Both the position numbers and the translations under genes were made by a program. Shown here in pieces: positions 40,001 to 48,866 of a DNA stretch of 64,000 bases. Location: the NCBI GenBank assembly GCA_030407085.1, contig CM059583.1, positions 22,914,001 through 22,978,000 on the forward strand, in the 5' to 3' direction. The DNA is from Trichopria drosophilae (lineage: Eukaryota > Arthropoda > Insecta > Hymenoptera > Diapriidae). Position 1 is the stretch's first letter. Every line of letters begins with the position of its first letter. Under the pieces are notes generated by a model. The model made no database searches and was not told the DNA's origin. It saw only the letters and a program-made list of their open reading frames with translations.

Positions 40001-43000
40001 TAAATAAATAAATTTAAAAAATCGTCGATTTTTTAGAAAGAAATCGTTTTTGAACGAACTAAAAGGTAAATTAGAACCAAATTTGGTACTCGGGGGTTTT
40101 TAGGGTCGCTGATTACGAATTTGAAGTCGATTTTGAAAAATACAAAATGGCGGATGAATTTTCAAAAATTCATCTGATTTACTTGAAACTCGTTACTCGG
40201 GGGTTTCTGGGGTCGCCGATTACGAATCTGGCCTCGTATTTTGAATATTCAAAATGGAGGATCCAAGATGTCCGATCGAAATATGAAAACGTACCCGATA
40301 TTGATGAAGCTGTGTACTTGGGGGTTTTTGGGGTCGCTTATTACGAATCTGATCTCTGACTTTTATATTTAAAATTCCGAGTACACAGAGTATCAAGTTT
40401 TATCTCTATCAAGTAAATTTTTACATTTATGTAGGCCATCTTGGATCCACCATTTTGAATTTACAAAATCTGACTTCATATTCGCAATCAGCGATCCTAA
40501 AAACCCCCGAGTACCAACTTTCTTCAAAATCAAGTAAATTTTTTACATTTATGTCGGCCATCTTCGAGCCGCCATTTTGAAGTTACAAAATCTGACTTCA
40601 GATTCGTAATTAGCGACCCCGAAAATCCCCGTATAACAATTTTCAGCTGTTTTCCGTATAAAGAAAAATGTGCGCCGCAAAGGGTTAAGTGAATTTCCTC
40701 TTCAGACATAACTACAAAGTGACTACGTTAACACTAATAAATTACTTATTCATAATAAGTAATATAATTTTTTGTCGTTATTGTCTGTATATTATTAGCA
40801 AATTTTACATTAATTGAAATACATTAATTGAATTAGTTCAAAGTACCAATTTCAATTATACATAAATTAATTACGAATATATAAAAATATACATAAATCG
40901 AATTAAAAAGTTGATGTATTTTAGTAACAAGGAGGTTACTTTTAATATTCTACTCGAAGGGGCATAAGATAAGTGATTATAAACTTGAATAGTTTAAGTA
41001 TAGACTTGTTTCAGCACATAATTGAATTGAAGTTCTTGCGAGAGGTCAGTGAGTACCATTTATAGTAACTTTTCAATTTATTACGACATGTATGTCATTT
41101 TTATTTCGACTTCAGGTAAAAGTCGTAGAAATAGACATATTTTAATTGTTACTGAACATTTGCGTATGAACATGTTATATTACGAGTTGCTAAAAATTAA
41201 ACAAATCATGTAATTGATGTCAGATTAAACTATTCAATTTAGTAAAGAGTGAAATGTGTAGTCTTTTTGATCGTATGAGAAAAGATTTTGAACATTTAGT
41301 ATTTTACTGTATTTTTTATATTGTCGCCCTGTACAATGTGCAAGAAATTGTTTGAAATTCTACATGACTTTCTATGTTTTCCTACGTTTTCCTATGTTAC
41401 CCTACGTTTCTCTACATTTCCCTTCGTTTACTCATAAACTTCGTAAAATTTCATGTTAAGTTTTCTCTGCCTAGTTAATCCTTTAACTAATAACACAACT
41501 TTCTAGGTTTTATACAGGGTACAAATGATGAATAATTAGTACAAGTTAACCTTTACGCTGCGGGGAAATTCTAGTAGAAATTGGCCTGTTAGGAAATGCA
41601 AAAATTATAGATAAAATTACTGGGTATCTCAGATAGAATCCCTGACCTGACTGCTGGTCGATATATCAACCAGTCCCGGAGGGAACAGAATGGGCAATGA
41701 AAAATTTTACAAAGCTAAAAATACATCTATTTCAAAATGGCGGATCCAATATGGCGGATGACTTTTTAAAAAAATGATACTTTCCTTGAAAATCGTTACT
41801 AGGAGGTTTTTGGGGTCGCTGATTACGAATCTGATGTCAGTTTTTCAAAATTCAAACTGGCGGATGACTTATTCAAAAAATGATACAATTCGCTTGAAAA
41901 TCGTTACGCGGGGGTTTTTGGGGTCGCTGATTCCGAATCAAATAACAATTTCTCAAAATTCAAAATGGCGGATCCAACATGGTCGACGAAAAATGAAAAA
42001 TGCATTTGACTCACTTGAAAATCGTTAATCGGGGGTTTTGGTGTTAGAAATGAAATTTGACCTTGGAATGCCGATTTTGAAGGTCAAAATTGTTTAGAGG
42101 AATTGGAAAACTATTTTTTAAGTATTTAAACATCAAATTTTGTCTAAAAACATGAAATATTTTGTGCTTCTTAACTGGTCGATTCATCGACCATACCCGA
42201 AGCTAAAAGGTTAATTCTATACTCCAGTCAATAGAAGTAAACACTTAATAAACAAACATACAATTAATAGTTTTTATCTTTATTCCTTGCATTATTGATT
42301 ACGATTCTTAGGAAAAAAATATGGGATTCCCCAATTATCAGTTTAATAATTCTTCGATTAGATGATTTAAAATATTGAAGATGTAGACGAAGAGATACAT
42401 TTTTAATATTGAAAACGCAAAGTTTAATTTCATAATACTGACTGAAAAAATGTCTTTAGAGAGAAATGTAGCATCTTATAAAAATGAGCCGTTTCCAATT
42501 GTCATTCTTAAAACGTAAAAATTACCATTGATTTAAAAAATTGTAGATATCGGTTTGTAAATGATGAAACGTAATTGACAGACTCAATTTCAAATTAATA
42601 TACAATTTCAATTTATTATAACTACATACAGAATTCGATAGATTTCATATCAATGTAAATTGTACAGAAACGTTCCTAAAATTCATAAAACATACACAGT
42701 CTAATAAATGGAGTAAGGTTAAACTTCAGGTTACATATATGATCTCTGAGGTAATTCTTTATTTGAAGATGGATTTTCAACGAAATGTTATTGGTACTAA
42801 ACGTAAGTCTTTACAATTATTACTTCATAAAAAATGAGATAAGATAAGACTACGAGAGTAAATAATTTATATGACCTGAAACGAATTTTAAGTGCACATG
42901 AAATATGTACATAATTTTAAAATAAATGAATTAAAATTTAAGAAGAACTTTTAGGTAACTAATAATGTAAATTTTAAGTAAAAAAGAAGCGGCAAGATCA

Positions 43001-43622
43001 GATTATTCAATTTATTGACATATCTTGATGTACTGTTTTGACAGTTATATTACAGCTGCCAATATGTGTCAAGGTATCTTAAAGATTAAATGTTTCTATG
43101 TAACTTTATCTTACAACATATCGAAAGTGGTTACAACAAATTTGATCTAAATTAGATTTATACTAAAAATGTATTATCGACTGTCAAAAATTAACTCCAA
43201 AAACGAAAGTTAACCCTTAATCCCAACTTCATTTTCGACCAAAAGAAAATTCAAATTGTACTTTATAAATTGCATAAAAAAAATAAAACGGCAGGACATA
43301 TTTGACCCAGGTAGTGAAAAAAAAAGGTTTTAAAATATCTGTCGGAACTAAGGGTTAATCAAAACTAATGAAAATACGTAAGATATTGATAAACTTACCA
43401 TAGTATGCACTGGATTGCAGACACATAGAAGATAGCATAATGGTGCATTTGCGAGTGTTTATAGCTGTGGTACCGCACAAGTTTTAGCACTACGAAGAAG
43501 AATGTAATCACGCTGAGCAGGACCACTAGACTAATGCGGCCGCAGGCCACACTGTCATACAGGTCCAGACAGCCCTTGTTCAGTACGTCAAGGGAATCGT
43601 TGAACTTGCGACTCCTCACCAT
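12665..43622 (-). CDS. Unrecognised seven-transmembrane protein, five coding exons
   Basis: Exons, minus strand: 43622-43399, 33033-32792, 32634-32419, 30736-30552, 13054-12665. The total is 1,257 bp, or 418 residues plus stop. All introns are GT-AG, phases agree at each junction (2, 1, 1, 0), and the first three donors are GTAAGT. Hydrophobic spans at about residues 29-48, 62-82, 92-111, 127-146, 159-180, 203-226 and 246-268 suggest seven membrane helices. They are followed by a soluble 129-residue tail rich in Ser, Asn, Asp and Glu. There is no cleavable signal peptide and no DRY or NPxxY motif, so it is not a typical rhodopsin-like receptor. Topology is loosely like TPRA1/GPR137-type proteins, but I cannot assign a family. 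The ATG at 43622 sits in GCCATGG. The link of exon 4 to exon 5 across 17.5 kb rests on phase and splice sites only. Confidence 0.75.
13471..14446. mobile_element. TTAA-flanked foldback element A (piggyBac-like MITE)
   Basis: Flanked by TTAA (13467-13470 and 14447-14450), with ends CCCATTAACGTCAAGAAGGA and inverse. The arms match for at least 100 bases with few differences, and inner parts also pair (AATAAATACGTTTTAGAATG near 13,640 with its inverse near 14,000). The element therefore folds nearly end to end. No transposase. TTAA duplication and CCC ends fit piggyBac-derived MITEs. Confidence 0.85.
15481..16821. mobile_element. TTAA-flanked foldback element B
   Basis: TTAA at 15477-15480 and 16822-16825; ends CCCATTAAGGCCTGAAATG and an inverse differing at one or two bases. 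Palindromic along most of its 1.34 kb. Near the centre lies a T run followed by 13 G (16,119-16,131). Shares TTTTCGAGGTCGCTCTT and CATATCAAAATCGAAGTT with elements A and C. Confidence 0.85.
18794..19661. mobile_element. Degenerate TTAA-type foldback element C
   Basis: Left end TTAA then TCCCCTGAATTAACGCCTG; right end TTTAATGGG then TTTA. The body matches element B (AATCAAGTATT, ATCAAAATCGAAGTT, ATCGAGGTCTCTTTT) with many changes, so this is an older copy. Confidence 0.6.
20086..20356 (+). repeat. 151-bp tandem duplication
   Basis: GTGCTTGTTGTAAGGTTTCC begins at 20,086 and again at 20,237. About 120 bases after it are nearly identical in both units (a few substitutions). The frame at 20,266 lies within the second unit and is not a gene. 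Confidence 0.85.
21790..21960 (-). pseudogene. Penelope GIY-YIG relic, second copy
   Basis: The minus strand reads FRIETDHDFHYQNLRDRKKT, then NYEKFYLKNTVNTT. This parallels HRIETGHDFDYRKVK ... ENYYIKKTKNTVNE of the 10.3-kb copy. Only the C-terminal third is left. Confidence 0.6.
23143..23263. repeat. 120-bp inverted repeat
   Basis: Left GTGTACAATGATTCTATTG and right inverse CATGTGCATTGATTCTGTCG, each followed by TTTTTGACA. Both strands show a short open frame only because of the symmetry. Confidence 0.5.
23888..24236. mobile_element. Truncated TTAA-type element (right end only)
   Basis: Right end TTCTAGGCGTTAAAGTG followed by TTAA. The body has ATGGCGGATCCAAAATGGC and AAAAGAGCGACGCGAAAAT, the inverse of the shared TTTTCGAGGTCGCTCTTTT box. 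No matching left end found. Confidence 0.5.
26017..27350. mobile_element. TTAA-flanked foldback element D
   Basis: TTAA at 26013-26016 and 27351-27354; ends CCCATTAACGCCCAAATGCA and inverse. 1.33 kb, palindromic along most of its length: AAAATGGCCACCGCAGCAA near 26,380 pairs with its inverse near 26,990. Apart from TTTTCGGGGTTGCTCTTTCG, its body differs from A-C. Confidence 0.85.
30552..30736 (-). CDS. 7TM gene exon 4 (TM7)
   Basis: Acceptor ATGAAATTTTTCAG. Encodes MGQDDIGCSGIYNHVQ, TM7 (SSVLAVVMILKYFITTWTLL), then a cytoplasmic-looking PSRVKSRPSE segment ending HYNM. Donor GTAAATC after the Met codon, phase 0. If the donor is not used, the frame stops ten codons later, which could give a short-tail isoform. 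Confidence 0.82.
30737..32418 (-). other. Intron 3 of the 7TM gene (1.7 kb)
   Basis: AT-rich. The only structure seen is a strong 87-base hairpin at 31,902-31,988, listed separately. Confidence 0.6.
31902..31988. repeat. 87-base near-perfect hairpin in intron 3
   Basis: TGGACAATTTGTC (31902-31914) pairs with 31976-31988, and TCTAGATGATGTAG (31928-31941) pairs with 31950-31963. The two are joined by an imperfect 12-13-base segment, and the loop is 8 bases. The size resembles a microRNA precursor or a very short MITE. No target duplication evident. Confidence 0.7.
32419..32634 (-). CDS. 7TM gene exon 3 (TM5-TM6)
   Basis: Acceptor TTACTTTTTTAG; joins in phase to give RPYWLMLSSADF. TM5 is followed by the polar loop THSSRQ, a second loop around SSQTRD, then TM6 (VTAVYEISAAASVVFDAV). 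Donor GTAAGT at 32418. Only 157 bp of intron separates it from exon 2. Confidence 0.85.
32792..33033 (-). CDS. 7TM gene exon 2 (TM3-TM4)
   Basis: Acceptor ATCACCTTTGCAG; the first base completes a Cys codon. Encodes ASSSVLGIRYPQMHF, TM3 (FFKLFQFILICHLHWSMAA), a basic loop RSRHRDD, and TM4 (LCLYTLYCITVVLMGMV). Donor GTAAGT at 32791. Confidence 0.85.
33437..34440. mobile_element. TTAA-flanked element E
   Basis: TTAA at 33433-33436 and 34441-34444; left CCATTTAACGCCCATATGTA, right inverse CCCTTTAATACCCAAAAGTA. Inner pairs include CATTCAAAATGGCGTTAAC with a GCCATTTTGAATTT on the other side. Palindromy weaker than in A, B and D. Confidence 0.65.
34513..35060. repeat. Fragment of AAAATGGCGG repeat family
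   Basis: Begins TTTAACGCCC like a TTAA-type left end, has AAAATGGCGGGTCCAAGATGG at 34,679, and the block 34,790-35,040 recurs in the same orientation at 39,645-39,870. Boundaries unclear. Confidence 0.45.
36531..36724. mobile_element. 194-bp hAT-type MITE with 8-bp target duplication
   Basis: Ends GGCCAGGGAACAAAGTTCCG and inverse GGCCGGGGAACAAAGTTCCG, continuing as GAAAATCAA. Perfect GATTTTAA duplications lie at 36523-36530 and 36725-36732. An 8-bp duplication is typical of hAT elements. Nearly the whole element is an inverted repeat. Confidence 0.85.
36780..38140. repeat. Scattered AAAATGGCGG/GCCATTTTGAA motifs, unbounded
   Basis: AAAATGGTGGCACCAAAATGG at 36,854, CCGCCATTTTGAATTTAAA near 37,143, and a GGCCATTTTGAA ... 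TTCAAAATGGCGGC pair at 37,925-37,970. These look like parts of the TTAA/foldback family, but I cannot place ends. Confidence 0.4.
37450..37518. repeat. Short hairpin
   Basis: CGAGTGTAGTGTATC (37450-37464) pairs perfectly with 37504-37518; loop of about 39 bases. Confidence 0.55.
38840..39440. repeat. Compound palindrome with internal duplication
   Basis: Arms at 38,877-38,953 and 39,066-39,145 are inverse copies (TGTACATTTTTTCGTTTTTGT and similar). The central part GGGGGATACAGAACCTGTTAG occurs at 38,991 and again at 39,248. The outer arm AAAATTGAAAAGATTACTTT pairs with the right flank near 39,415. Probably a foldback element with a duplicated half. Confidence 0.65.
40060..40688. repeat. Array of ~110-bp units, in two opposed blocks
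   Basis: Three forward units carry GGGGTCGCTGATTACGAATC and/or AAAATGGCGGATCC-type motifs (from 40,090, 40,197 and 40,317). About two units in inverse orientation follow (40,430-40,640: GCCATCTTGGATCCACCATT, TTCGTAATTAGCGACCCC). The right edge AAAGGG then TTAA resembles a TTAA-type element end. The frame at 40,147 runs through the units and is not a recognisable gene. Confidence 0.7.
41550..42210. mobile_element. TTAA-flanked element G carrying a ~110-bp unit array
   Basis: TTAA at 41546-41549 and 42211-42214; ends CCTTTACGCTGCGGGG and inverse CCTTTTAGCTTCGGGT (weak TIR). Inside, 41,737-42,035 holds three units of AAAATGGCGGATCC plus GGGGTCGCTGATTACGAATC. A GGTCGAT..ATC..CCAG-type pair occurs near each end. 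Confidence 0.65.
43214..43354. mobile_element. Short TTAA-flanked element H (141 bp)
   Basis: TTAA at 43210-43213 and 43355-43358; ends CCCTTAATCCCAAC / inverse CCCTTAGTTCCGAC. Lies in intron 1, only 41 bp from the exon 1 donor. Confidence 0.6.
43399..43622 (-). CDS. 7TM gene exon 1 (start, TM1 and most of TM2)
   Basis: Starts at ATG in a GCCATGG context. Residues 1-74: a polar N-terminus with two Cys (KGCLDLYDSVACGR), TM1 ISLVVLLSVITFFFVVLKLV, then a His-rich loop (YHSYKHSQMHH) and most of TM2. Donor GTAAGT at 43398; leaves with two bases of a codon. Confidence 0.85.
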
Positions 43623-44170
43623 GGCTATGTCTGTCGATATCTCCTACGTTAGTGAGATACCCCTGTTCGCACAAACGAAACACAAATCATGACACAAGAA
43701 ACATTGCGAGTAGATTCAAGTGCACATAATTTCACACATGGCAAGACAAAGACTTCAAAACACAATGGGTGGAACACCCTGGATAAAATCTGTTTATCGA
43801 TCGAGGCGTATATTACTCGATGATCCGAACTGCATTCCATTAAGCGAAAGCGTCGCCTTCTTGGTGAAAAACATAAGCGACCTGTCAAATGTGTCTCACC
43901 TTTTCAGCTGCGCTTTTCCTCGGCGGGGATCTTCGTAAATCGGCGCGACGATGATCTCGCGGTCACCATTCTCGCGAGTCGTATTCGACAGGAAGAACCT
44001 CTCGTATACGAGAGATGATTTTCAAATCGAATTTGCTCATTATTATTTACGAAACATAGCGTTGCCGTGCGTGTACGACCGCGAGTTCAGAGGCTATCGG
44101 AGCACTCGCGGCCATGTTCCTTTCTCGCGGTGACGTCAGTCGAAACAGGACGAAACTTCCCGAACTATCC
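43623..44170 (-). promoter_or_regulatory. Likely 5' UTR exon and promoter of the 7TM gene
   Basis: The stretch 43,900-44,170 is clearly CpG-richer than its flanks and lies just upstream of the start codon. On the minus strand GCTGAAAAG is followed by GTGAGA (donor at 43899), so a non-coding first exon spliced to a short leader near 43,650 is plausible. I see no clear TATA box. The open frames on both strands here look like CpG-driven shadows. Confidence 0.4.
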
Positions 44171-44325
44171 CGACGAGGTCGAACCCTTCTCCGTAAATTC
44201 GCGATTCGAGACGAAAAAAAATCGCGACCCGCTTTTCAACCAAATTCGATTAATTTTTCAACATTTCTTTTTAATTTCGTCCTTGAATAAATTGTTCCTT
44301 TGAATATCGACAGTTTCCATTCGTG

Positions 44326-46188
44326 CCCTTGTGGAAAAATATTGCTGAAAAGTACTGAAAATGTGTTCCTGAAAATCTCTAAAAAATACTGATTTAATAT
44401 CGATATTGAGACTAGTATATTCAGGATATTTCAGAAACTTTCAGCAAATTGTAGTAATGTTGCTGAAATATACTGAATATTTATTTGAATTTTACTGAAA
44501 TATTTATCTGAATATTTTTCTGAAAAATACTAAAATTGTTCTGAATTTTCCTGAATTAGTTTTCTGAAATAAGCTGATATTTTCCTGAATTCTACTGAAA
44601 ATTCTAATGTATCTTTTATTGAAAAATACTGAAAATTCTTAACCCCTGGGGGTACTGGGAGACCCCACATATAAATATTACATTTTTTTCCCTTCTAAAG
44701 CTGCACTTTTGTAGCATTTTTTATCTTAAAGAGCTACATTTCAAGAGGCACAAGTTAAATTTTTAGGACAAAATATTGAAAATTGGCTGAGTTACGATTT
44801 TTTTTTGTGAAAAACGTCACTTTTGTATTTCATTTTTTATAACGAGCACCAATAATTTTTTTTATCAAGATAACTTATCGACGCGGTAAAGTAATACTTG
44901 GAGAGTATCCAGTAATTTTGTTGAGACGAAATAACGAAAACTGTCCGCGCAGGACGATATTATCTTCGGATTGGGGTCTCCCACGACCCCACATGGCGCT
45001 TTGTGTTATTTTTATATAGGGTGTCGCTTTAAGGGTTAATAATACTGATTTAATATTGACATTGGAACTATTATTTTCAGGATAATGTAATTCGATAAAA
45101 TGTAGTGATATTGCTGAAATGAACTCAATATTTATCTAAATTTTACTAAGTATTATTCTGAGCTATTTCATTTAAAAATTCTGGAATTGTACTGAATTTG
45201 TCTGAATTCCGCTAAATTAATATTGAAATTGGTATTTTAAAACATTCACGAACTTAGTCGATTTTAATAGAATTTTGTACATTTCTTAAATTTGACTAAT
45301 ATTTCTGTAAATTCTAATGAAATGTTATCTGGAACAATTATTAAGAAATTGATCCGAATTCTTCATACAATTTTCATACAAAGAATTATGAATGTCTTTC
45401 AGTAAAGTTAAAAAATTTGGTTAAAATTGACTGAGACTTTAAAAACCTTCTACAACACCAATTTTTATATTAATTTAAAGGCATTCAGGAAATTTAATAC
45501 AATCTTAATATTTTCTAGAGAAATACTTTACATTGTTATTTAGTAAAATTTCGATAAATATCGAGTTCATTTCAGCAAGGTACATATTGCTGCATTATTT
45601 TACTCGGTATAAATACCCGAGTATTATTTTATAGTTCCAATTTCGAATATGAAATCTGTATTATTAACAGTTTTTTGGAAACATATGAGGGATGAATTTG
45701 TAATTATTAATCATTTCCTAAGAACATTATACAAAGTTTCTGAATAATGCTAAAAATACATGAAATTATCTGAAAAAATGTAATAACAAATTACTAATTG
45801 TTATAGAATATTTTTAGAGAAATTTAGAAAAATCCAGTAACTTTCGGTATTTGTGCGAAAAACGATTTGTTAAAATTTTCTGAAAATACCTGAAAGTTAC
45901 AAAAAATGTAGGCTCTAAATTTGTATTTTGGCTTCTATCTAATTCAGTAAAATGTAGGTTCTTTCATTAATTTTTCAGTATGTTTTTAACATGTCAATGT
46001 ATTTTTAGCAAATTTCAATAAGATTTTACTTGAACTTATTCTGAATTTGTCTGAAAATATCTAAACTTACATGTTGAAATGGAGTCCCAATTTCGATATT
46101 AATTCAGATTGAATTTCAGCAAAATTTAGCTTAATTGATCGTTTCAGCAAATTTCATTATTTTTTCAGCAATATTTTTCCACAAGGGT
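44326..46188. mobile_element. 1.86-kb TIR element with CTGAAAxTACTGAA repeats
   Basis: Ends CCCTTGTGGAAAAATATTGC and exact inverse, continuing into TGAAAA. The interior is packed with degenerate CTGAATTTTACTGAAATATT-like units and has no transposase frame. Split by a TTAA element at 44,643-45,035. Superfamily not assigned; no clear target duplication. Confidence 0.75.
44643..45035. mobile_element. TTAA-flanked element I nested in the 1.86-kb element
   Basis: TTAA at 44639-44642 and 45036-45039; starts CCCCTGGGGGTACTGG and ends CGCTTTAAGGG. Contains GGGAGACCCCACAT near the left end and GGGGTCTCCCACGACCCCAC near the right. The host repeat sequence resumes on both sides, so it inserted later. 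Confidence 0.65.
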
Positions 46189-47262
46189 GGTATTTTATGA
46201 ATAACATGAAATTATAAATGAGCGAAAGAAAAAAGTGTGAAAAATTTTATCAGCTACTAAAATGGCGCTCATCGAAAATCGAAGATGGCGATTATTAATT
46301 TCGCATCGTTAAAAGTTTCAAAGAAGACCAAAGGAGATTCTTGAGAAAGTAAAAAAAAAACACCTTATGGGAAAGGCAAATGTGTTTAGACATGGAATGA
46401 AATTAAAGGCGACTACTGACGTGAGCGGAGTGATGAAAAATTAATGAATTGTTCTATTCCTGGAGGGTATATGAACATGTCGAGCAACGAGTAAATTAGT
46501 CGGCTTATTTTATGCCAACAAATAGTAGTAGGGGGAAACGCGTCACTGGATTCGATCGTTTTCCGCCACAAAGTGTTCGTGCGTTTCATTACAATCGGTC
46601 TGCATATACCTACAAGCATATTGTATATTAGATTCGTTATTTTTTCAACTCACGGATTAATAGCATTCTCGGGGACGAATATAGTCATTTATTATTGTTA
46701 TTCATACATTCAGTACATTAGTCAACGAGGCTGAAAATAATCGGATGAAACATTGACAAGTTTTGATACGTTTATATTATGAGTTACATCCGCAAATAGG
46801 ATCAAAACAATATATAGAATAAGTTGTGCATGATTGTAATTAGAAAGGAATAAAGACTTCAAACAGTACCGTAGGTCAGGACGAAGGCCACAGATGTGAA
46901 TGTGTTCGATATAGTGAGATGCAAAACGTGGAATATTACGATTTTGCGAGGAGATTGTCAGTATACAGGTATCGATATAGACACACAGGAACATTTTCTT
47001 GGAAATTTTACAATTACAGATGGTAATTTTGGGACAGACTTATGGAGAAAATGGCCAATATTGGTAGTAAAAATTACTGCATATGTGTAGTGTTTACTGT
47101 ATGAATAATAGTAATTTTTAACAGACAAGATGTCAATTTTTCTCTTATCTGGCCCACAATTACGATGTTGAATGGTAAAATTTCAAAGTCACGTTTTCTC
47201 TGTGTCCAGAAAGAGAAAAAAGTGGTTAATGGAACCGTGGAAAAAATGTAGAAGAGCTAACA
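46189..47262. other. Non-coding stretch
   Basis: AT-rich; AAAATGGCGC and AAGATGGCG occur at 46,259-46,292. A partial CACAGAGAGA-type end lies near 47,190-47,245. No exon recognised. Confidence 0.4.
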
Positions 47263-47264
47263 TA

Positions 47265-47522
47265 CAGTAAACCCCGCCCTAAGTTACATGCGTCTATCCA
47301 AAGTTATACAGTTAGCTTGTCCAAAGTTAGACCACGCTCTTCCTCTCCTTCCCCCACGACATTGTTTTGCTGACAATGAGCCACACTCGCTTCGCGGTAG
47401 TCACACACACACAGAAGTACTCTTAGCACGGATATAAACAGAGTTACGGAAGTGGGGATAGTAAGGGGCTATAACTTTGGAGAAACTTCGGACGGTATAA
47501 CTTAGGATGGGGACTTTTGTAT
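47265..47522. mobile_element. CAGTA-type MITE, copy 1
   Basis: Left CAGTAAACCCCGCCCTAAGT, right inverse AGTCCCCATCCTAAGTTATA; TA at the left flank. GC-richer than surroundings. No coding frame of note. Confidence 0.6.
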
Positions 47523-47910
47523 AATAATAGTCGACCGTTTACGTTAGTGATATACTTACGTTAATTTACCGGTCACTTTAGATCAACGAGAAACAAAAGT
47601 TATATAAAAACGTTTAAGTAAATAATAAATATAAAATGATCAGTAAAAGCAATTGAGAAGATAAGTTTAATACATATAATAAGTAAATATTAAATTAAAT
47701 TATTATTTTTCAGCCTTTTTTTCTAGACCCTCTTCCGAATTGTTAAAAAAAATAGTTATCTTTTTGGGTTATCTTTCAATTAACCCTCACAAAGTGAGAC
47801 ATCTGACTTCTTTTAGAGCACATTTTGAAATAATTCTGAACTCTTTTTTTATTTCGCTGCTTGGGTTATTATTGTATCGATTAGAAAATGACATCTATTG
47901 TTGTAACTAC

Positions 47911-48145
47911 AGTAGCCCCCATCCTAAGTTATACCGTCGGTTCTTTCAAAATGGCGGATGTATATCCAAAGCTATAGCCCCTCACTATCCCTACTCCCGT
48001 AACTCTGTATATATCCGTGCAATGAGTGTTTCTGGCGTGAGTGTGGCTCAGCGAAACAATGTGGTGGGGAAGGAAAGGAAGAGAGTGGTATAACTTTAGA
48101 CAAGTCCAATGTGTAACTTTGAACGGTATAACTTAAGGCATACTG
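47911..48145. mobile_element. CAGTA-type MITE, copy 2, inverted
   Basis: Left CAGTAGCCCCCATCCTAAGT, right inverse CAGTATGCCTTAAGTTATAC. The body is the reverse complement of copy 1 (CCGTAACTCTGTATATATCC, AGTGTGGCTCA, AACAATGTGGTGGGG). The frame at 47,740-48,093 overlaps it by chance. Confidence 0.65.
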
Positions 48146-48600
48146 TGTAATGAAATTATTTATATCTATTGAGTAATAAATTGTAAACTCATTACAATTC
48201 GAACTCCATTTTAGAAGATATATATAATTTTCGCCCGCCAAATCGACAGCCGAATCAGTGGGCAACCGTGGCAACAGATAGAAAATGGGAAGCGGAATAT
48301 GTACAGATTTATTGATTTTCTTTTAATTTAATCTTAGGTAAGACAAATTTACTATACAGCTGTCGCCAGCAAACGGGATTCATTTTCATCGAATTTCGAC
48401 ATTACTAACTGAAATAAGTAACTTTTTTTGCTTTTTCAAATATAACATAATATAAATAAACAATATAAATATAATAACTTCAGGAATCATTGGTAGACTG
48501 ATCATGAATAGCACGAATAACGCAGTCTCTAATAATGAAAAATAACCTAATCGCAACATTTAATCGAGAATAGCATGCATATGTAACAGCATTAAAATAA

Positions 48601-48866
48601 CAGTAGAGTCTCGGTATAATTGCGGCTCACTATATTTGCGTCCCGGCATATTTGCTCGGTTCCGTCTCGTTATATTTACCTACCATCGCTCTCTTTTTCC
48701 CCCACTTTGCGGGCTGGGGCCACAGGAAGGGCCCGATGTAAGGTCACGCTCATAACGCGACTGAGAGGAGTGGGAGAAGCGGCGCCCCTCCCCTCTATTG
48801 GTAAATATAACGAGACGGAAGGGAAAGGCAAGGAACCGAGTGGGTAAATATACCGGTAATCTACTG
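48601..48866. mobile_element. CAGTAGAGTC MITE
   Basis: Left CAGTAGAGTCTCGGTATAAT, right inverse CAGTAGATTACCGGTATATT; then TGCTCGGTTCC / GGAACCGAGT and CGTCTCGTTATATTTACC / GGTAAATATAACGAGACGG. GC-rich middle. Probably Tc1/mariner-derived. Confidence 0.75.

Larger units (their letters stand above)
33034..43398 (-). other. Intron 1 of the 7TM gene (10.4 kb), repeat-filled
   Basis: No exon-like frame seen. Holds TTAA-flanked foldbacks (33.4-34.4, 41.55-42.2 and 43.2 kb), AAAATGGCGG repeat arrays (40.06-40.64 and 41.73-42.04 kb), a hAT-type MITE (36.5 kb), a compound palindrome (38.8-39.4 kb) and two related direct copies at 34,790-35,040 and 39,645-39,870. The rest is plain AT-rich DNA. Confidence 0.6.

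Noticed and set aside
40147..42028. Frames with a repeating LKxVTRGFLGSxITNL-like peptide
   Set aside because: They are translations of the ~110-bp DNA units, which also occur inverted and with stops; no start, splice or domain evidence.
43649..44303. Several frames of 60-79 codons on both strands
   Set aside because: They arise from CpG-rich, stop-poor promoter DNA; no splice or domain support.
47740..48093. 117-codon plus-strand frame
   Set aside because: Runs from AT-rich DNA into a CAGTA-type MITE; no recognisable domain.
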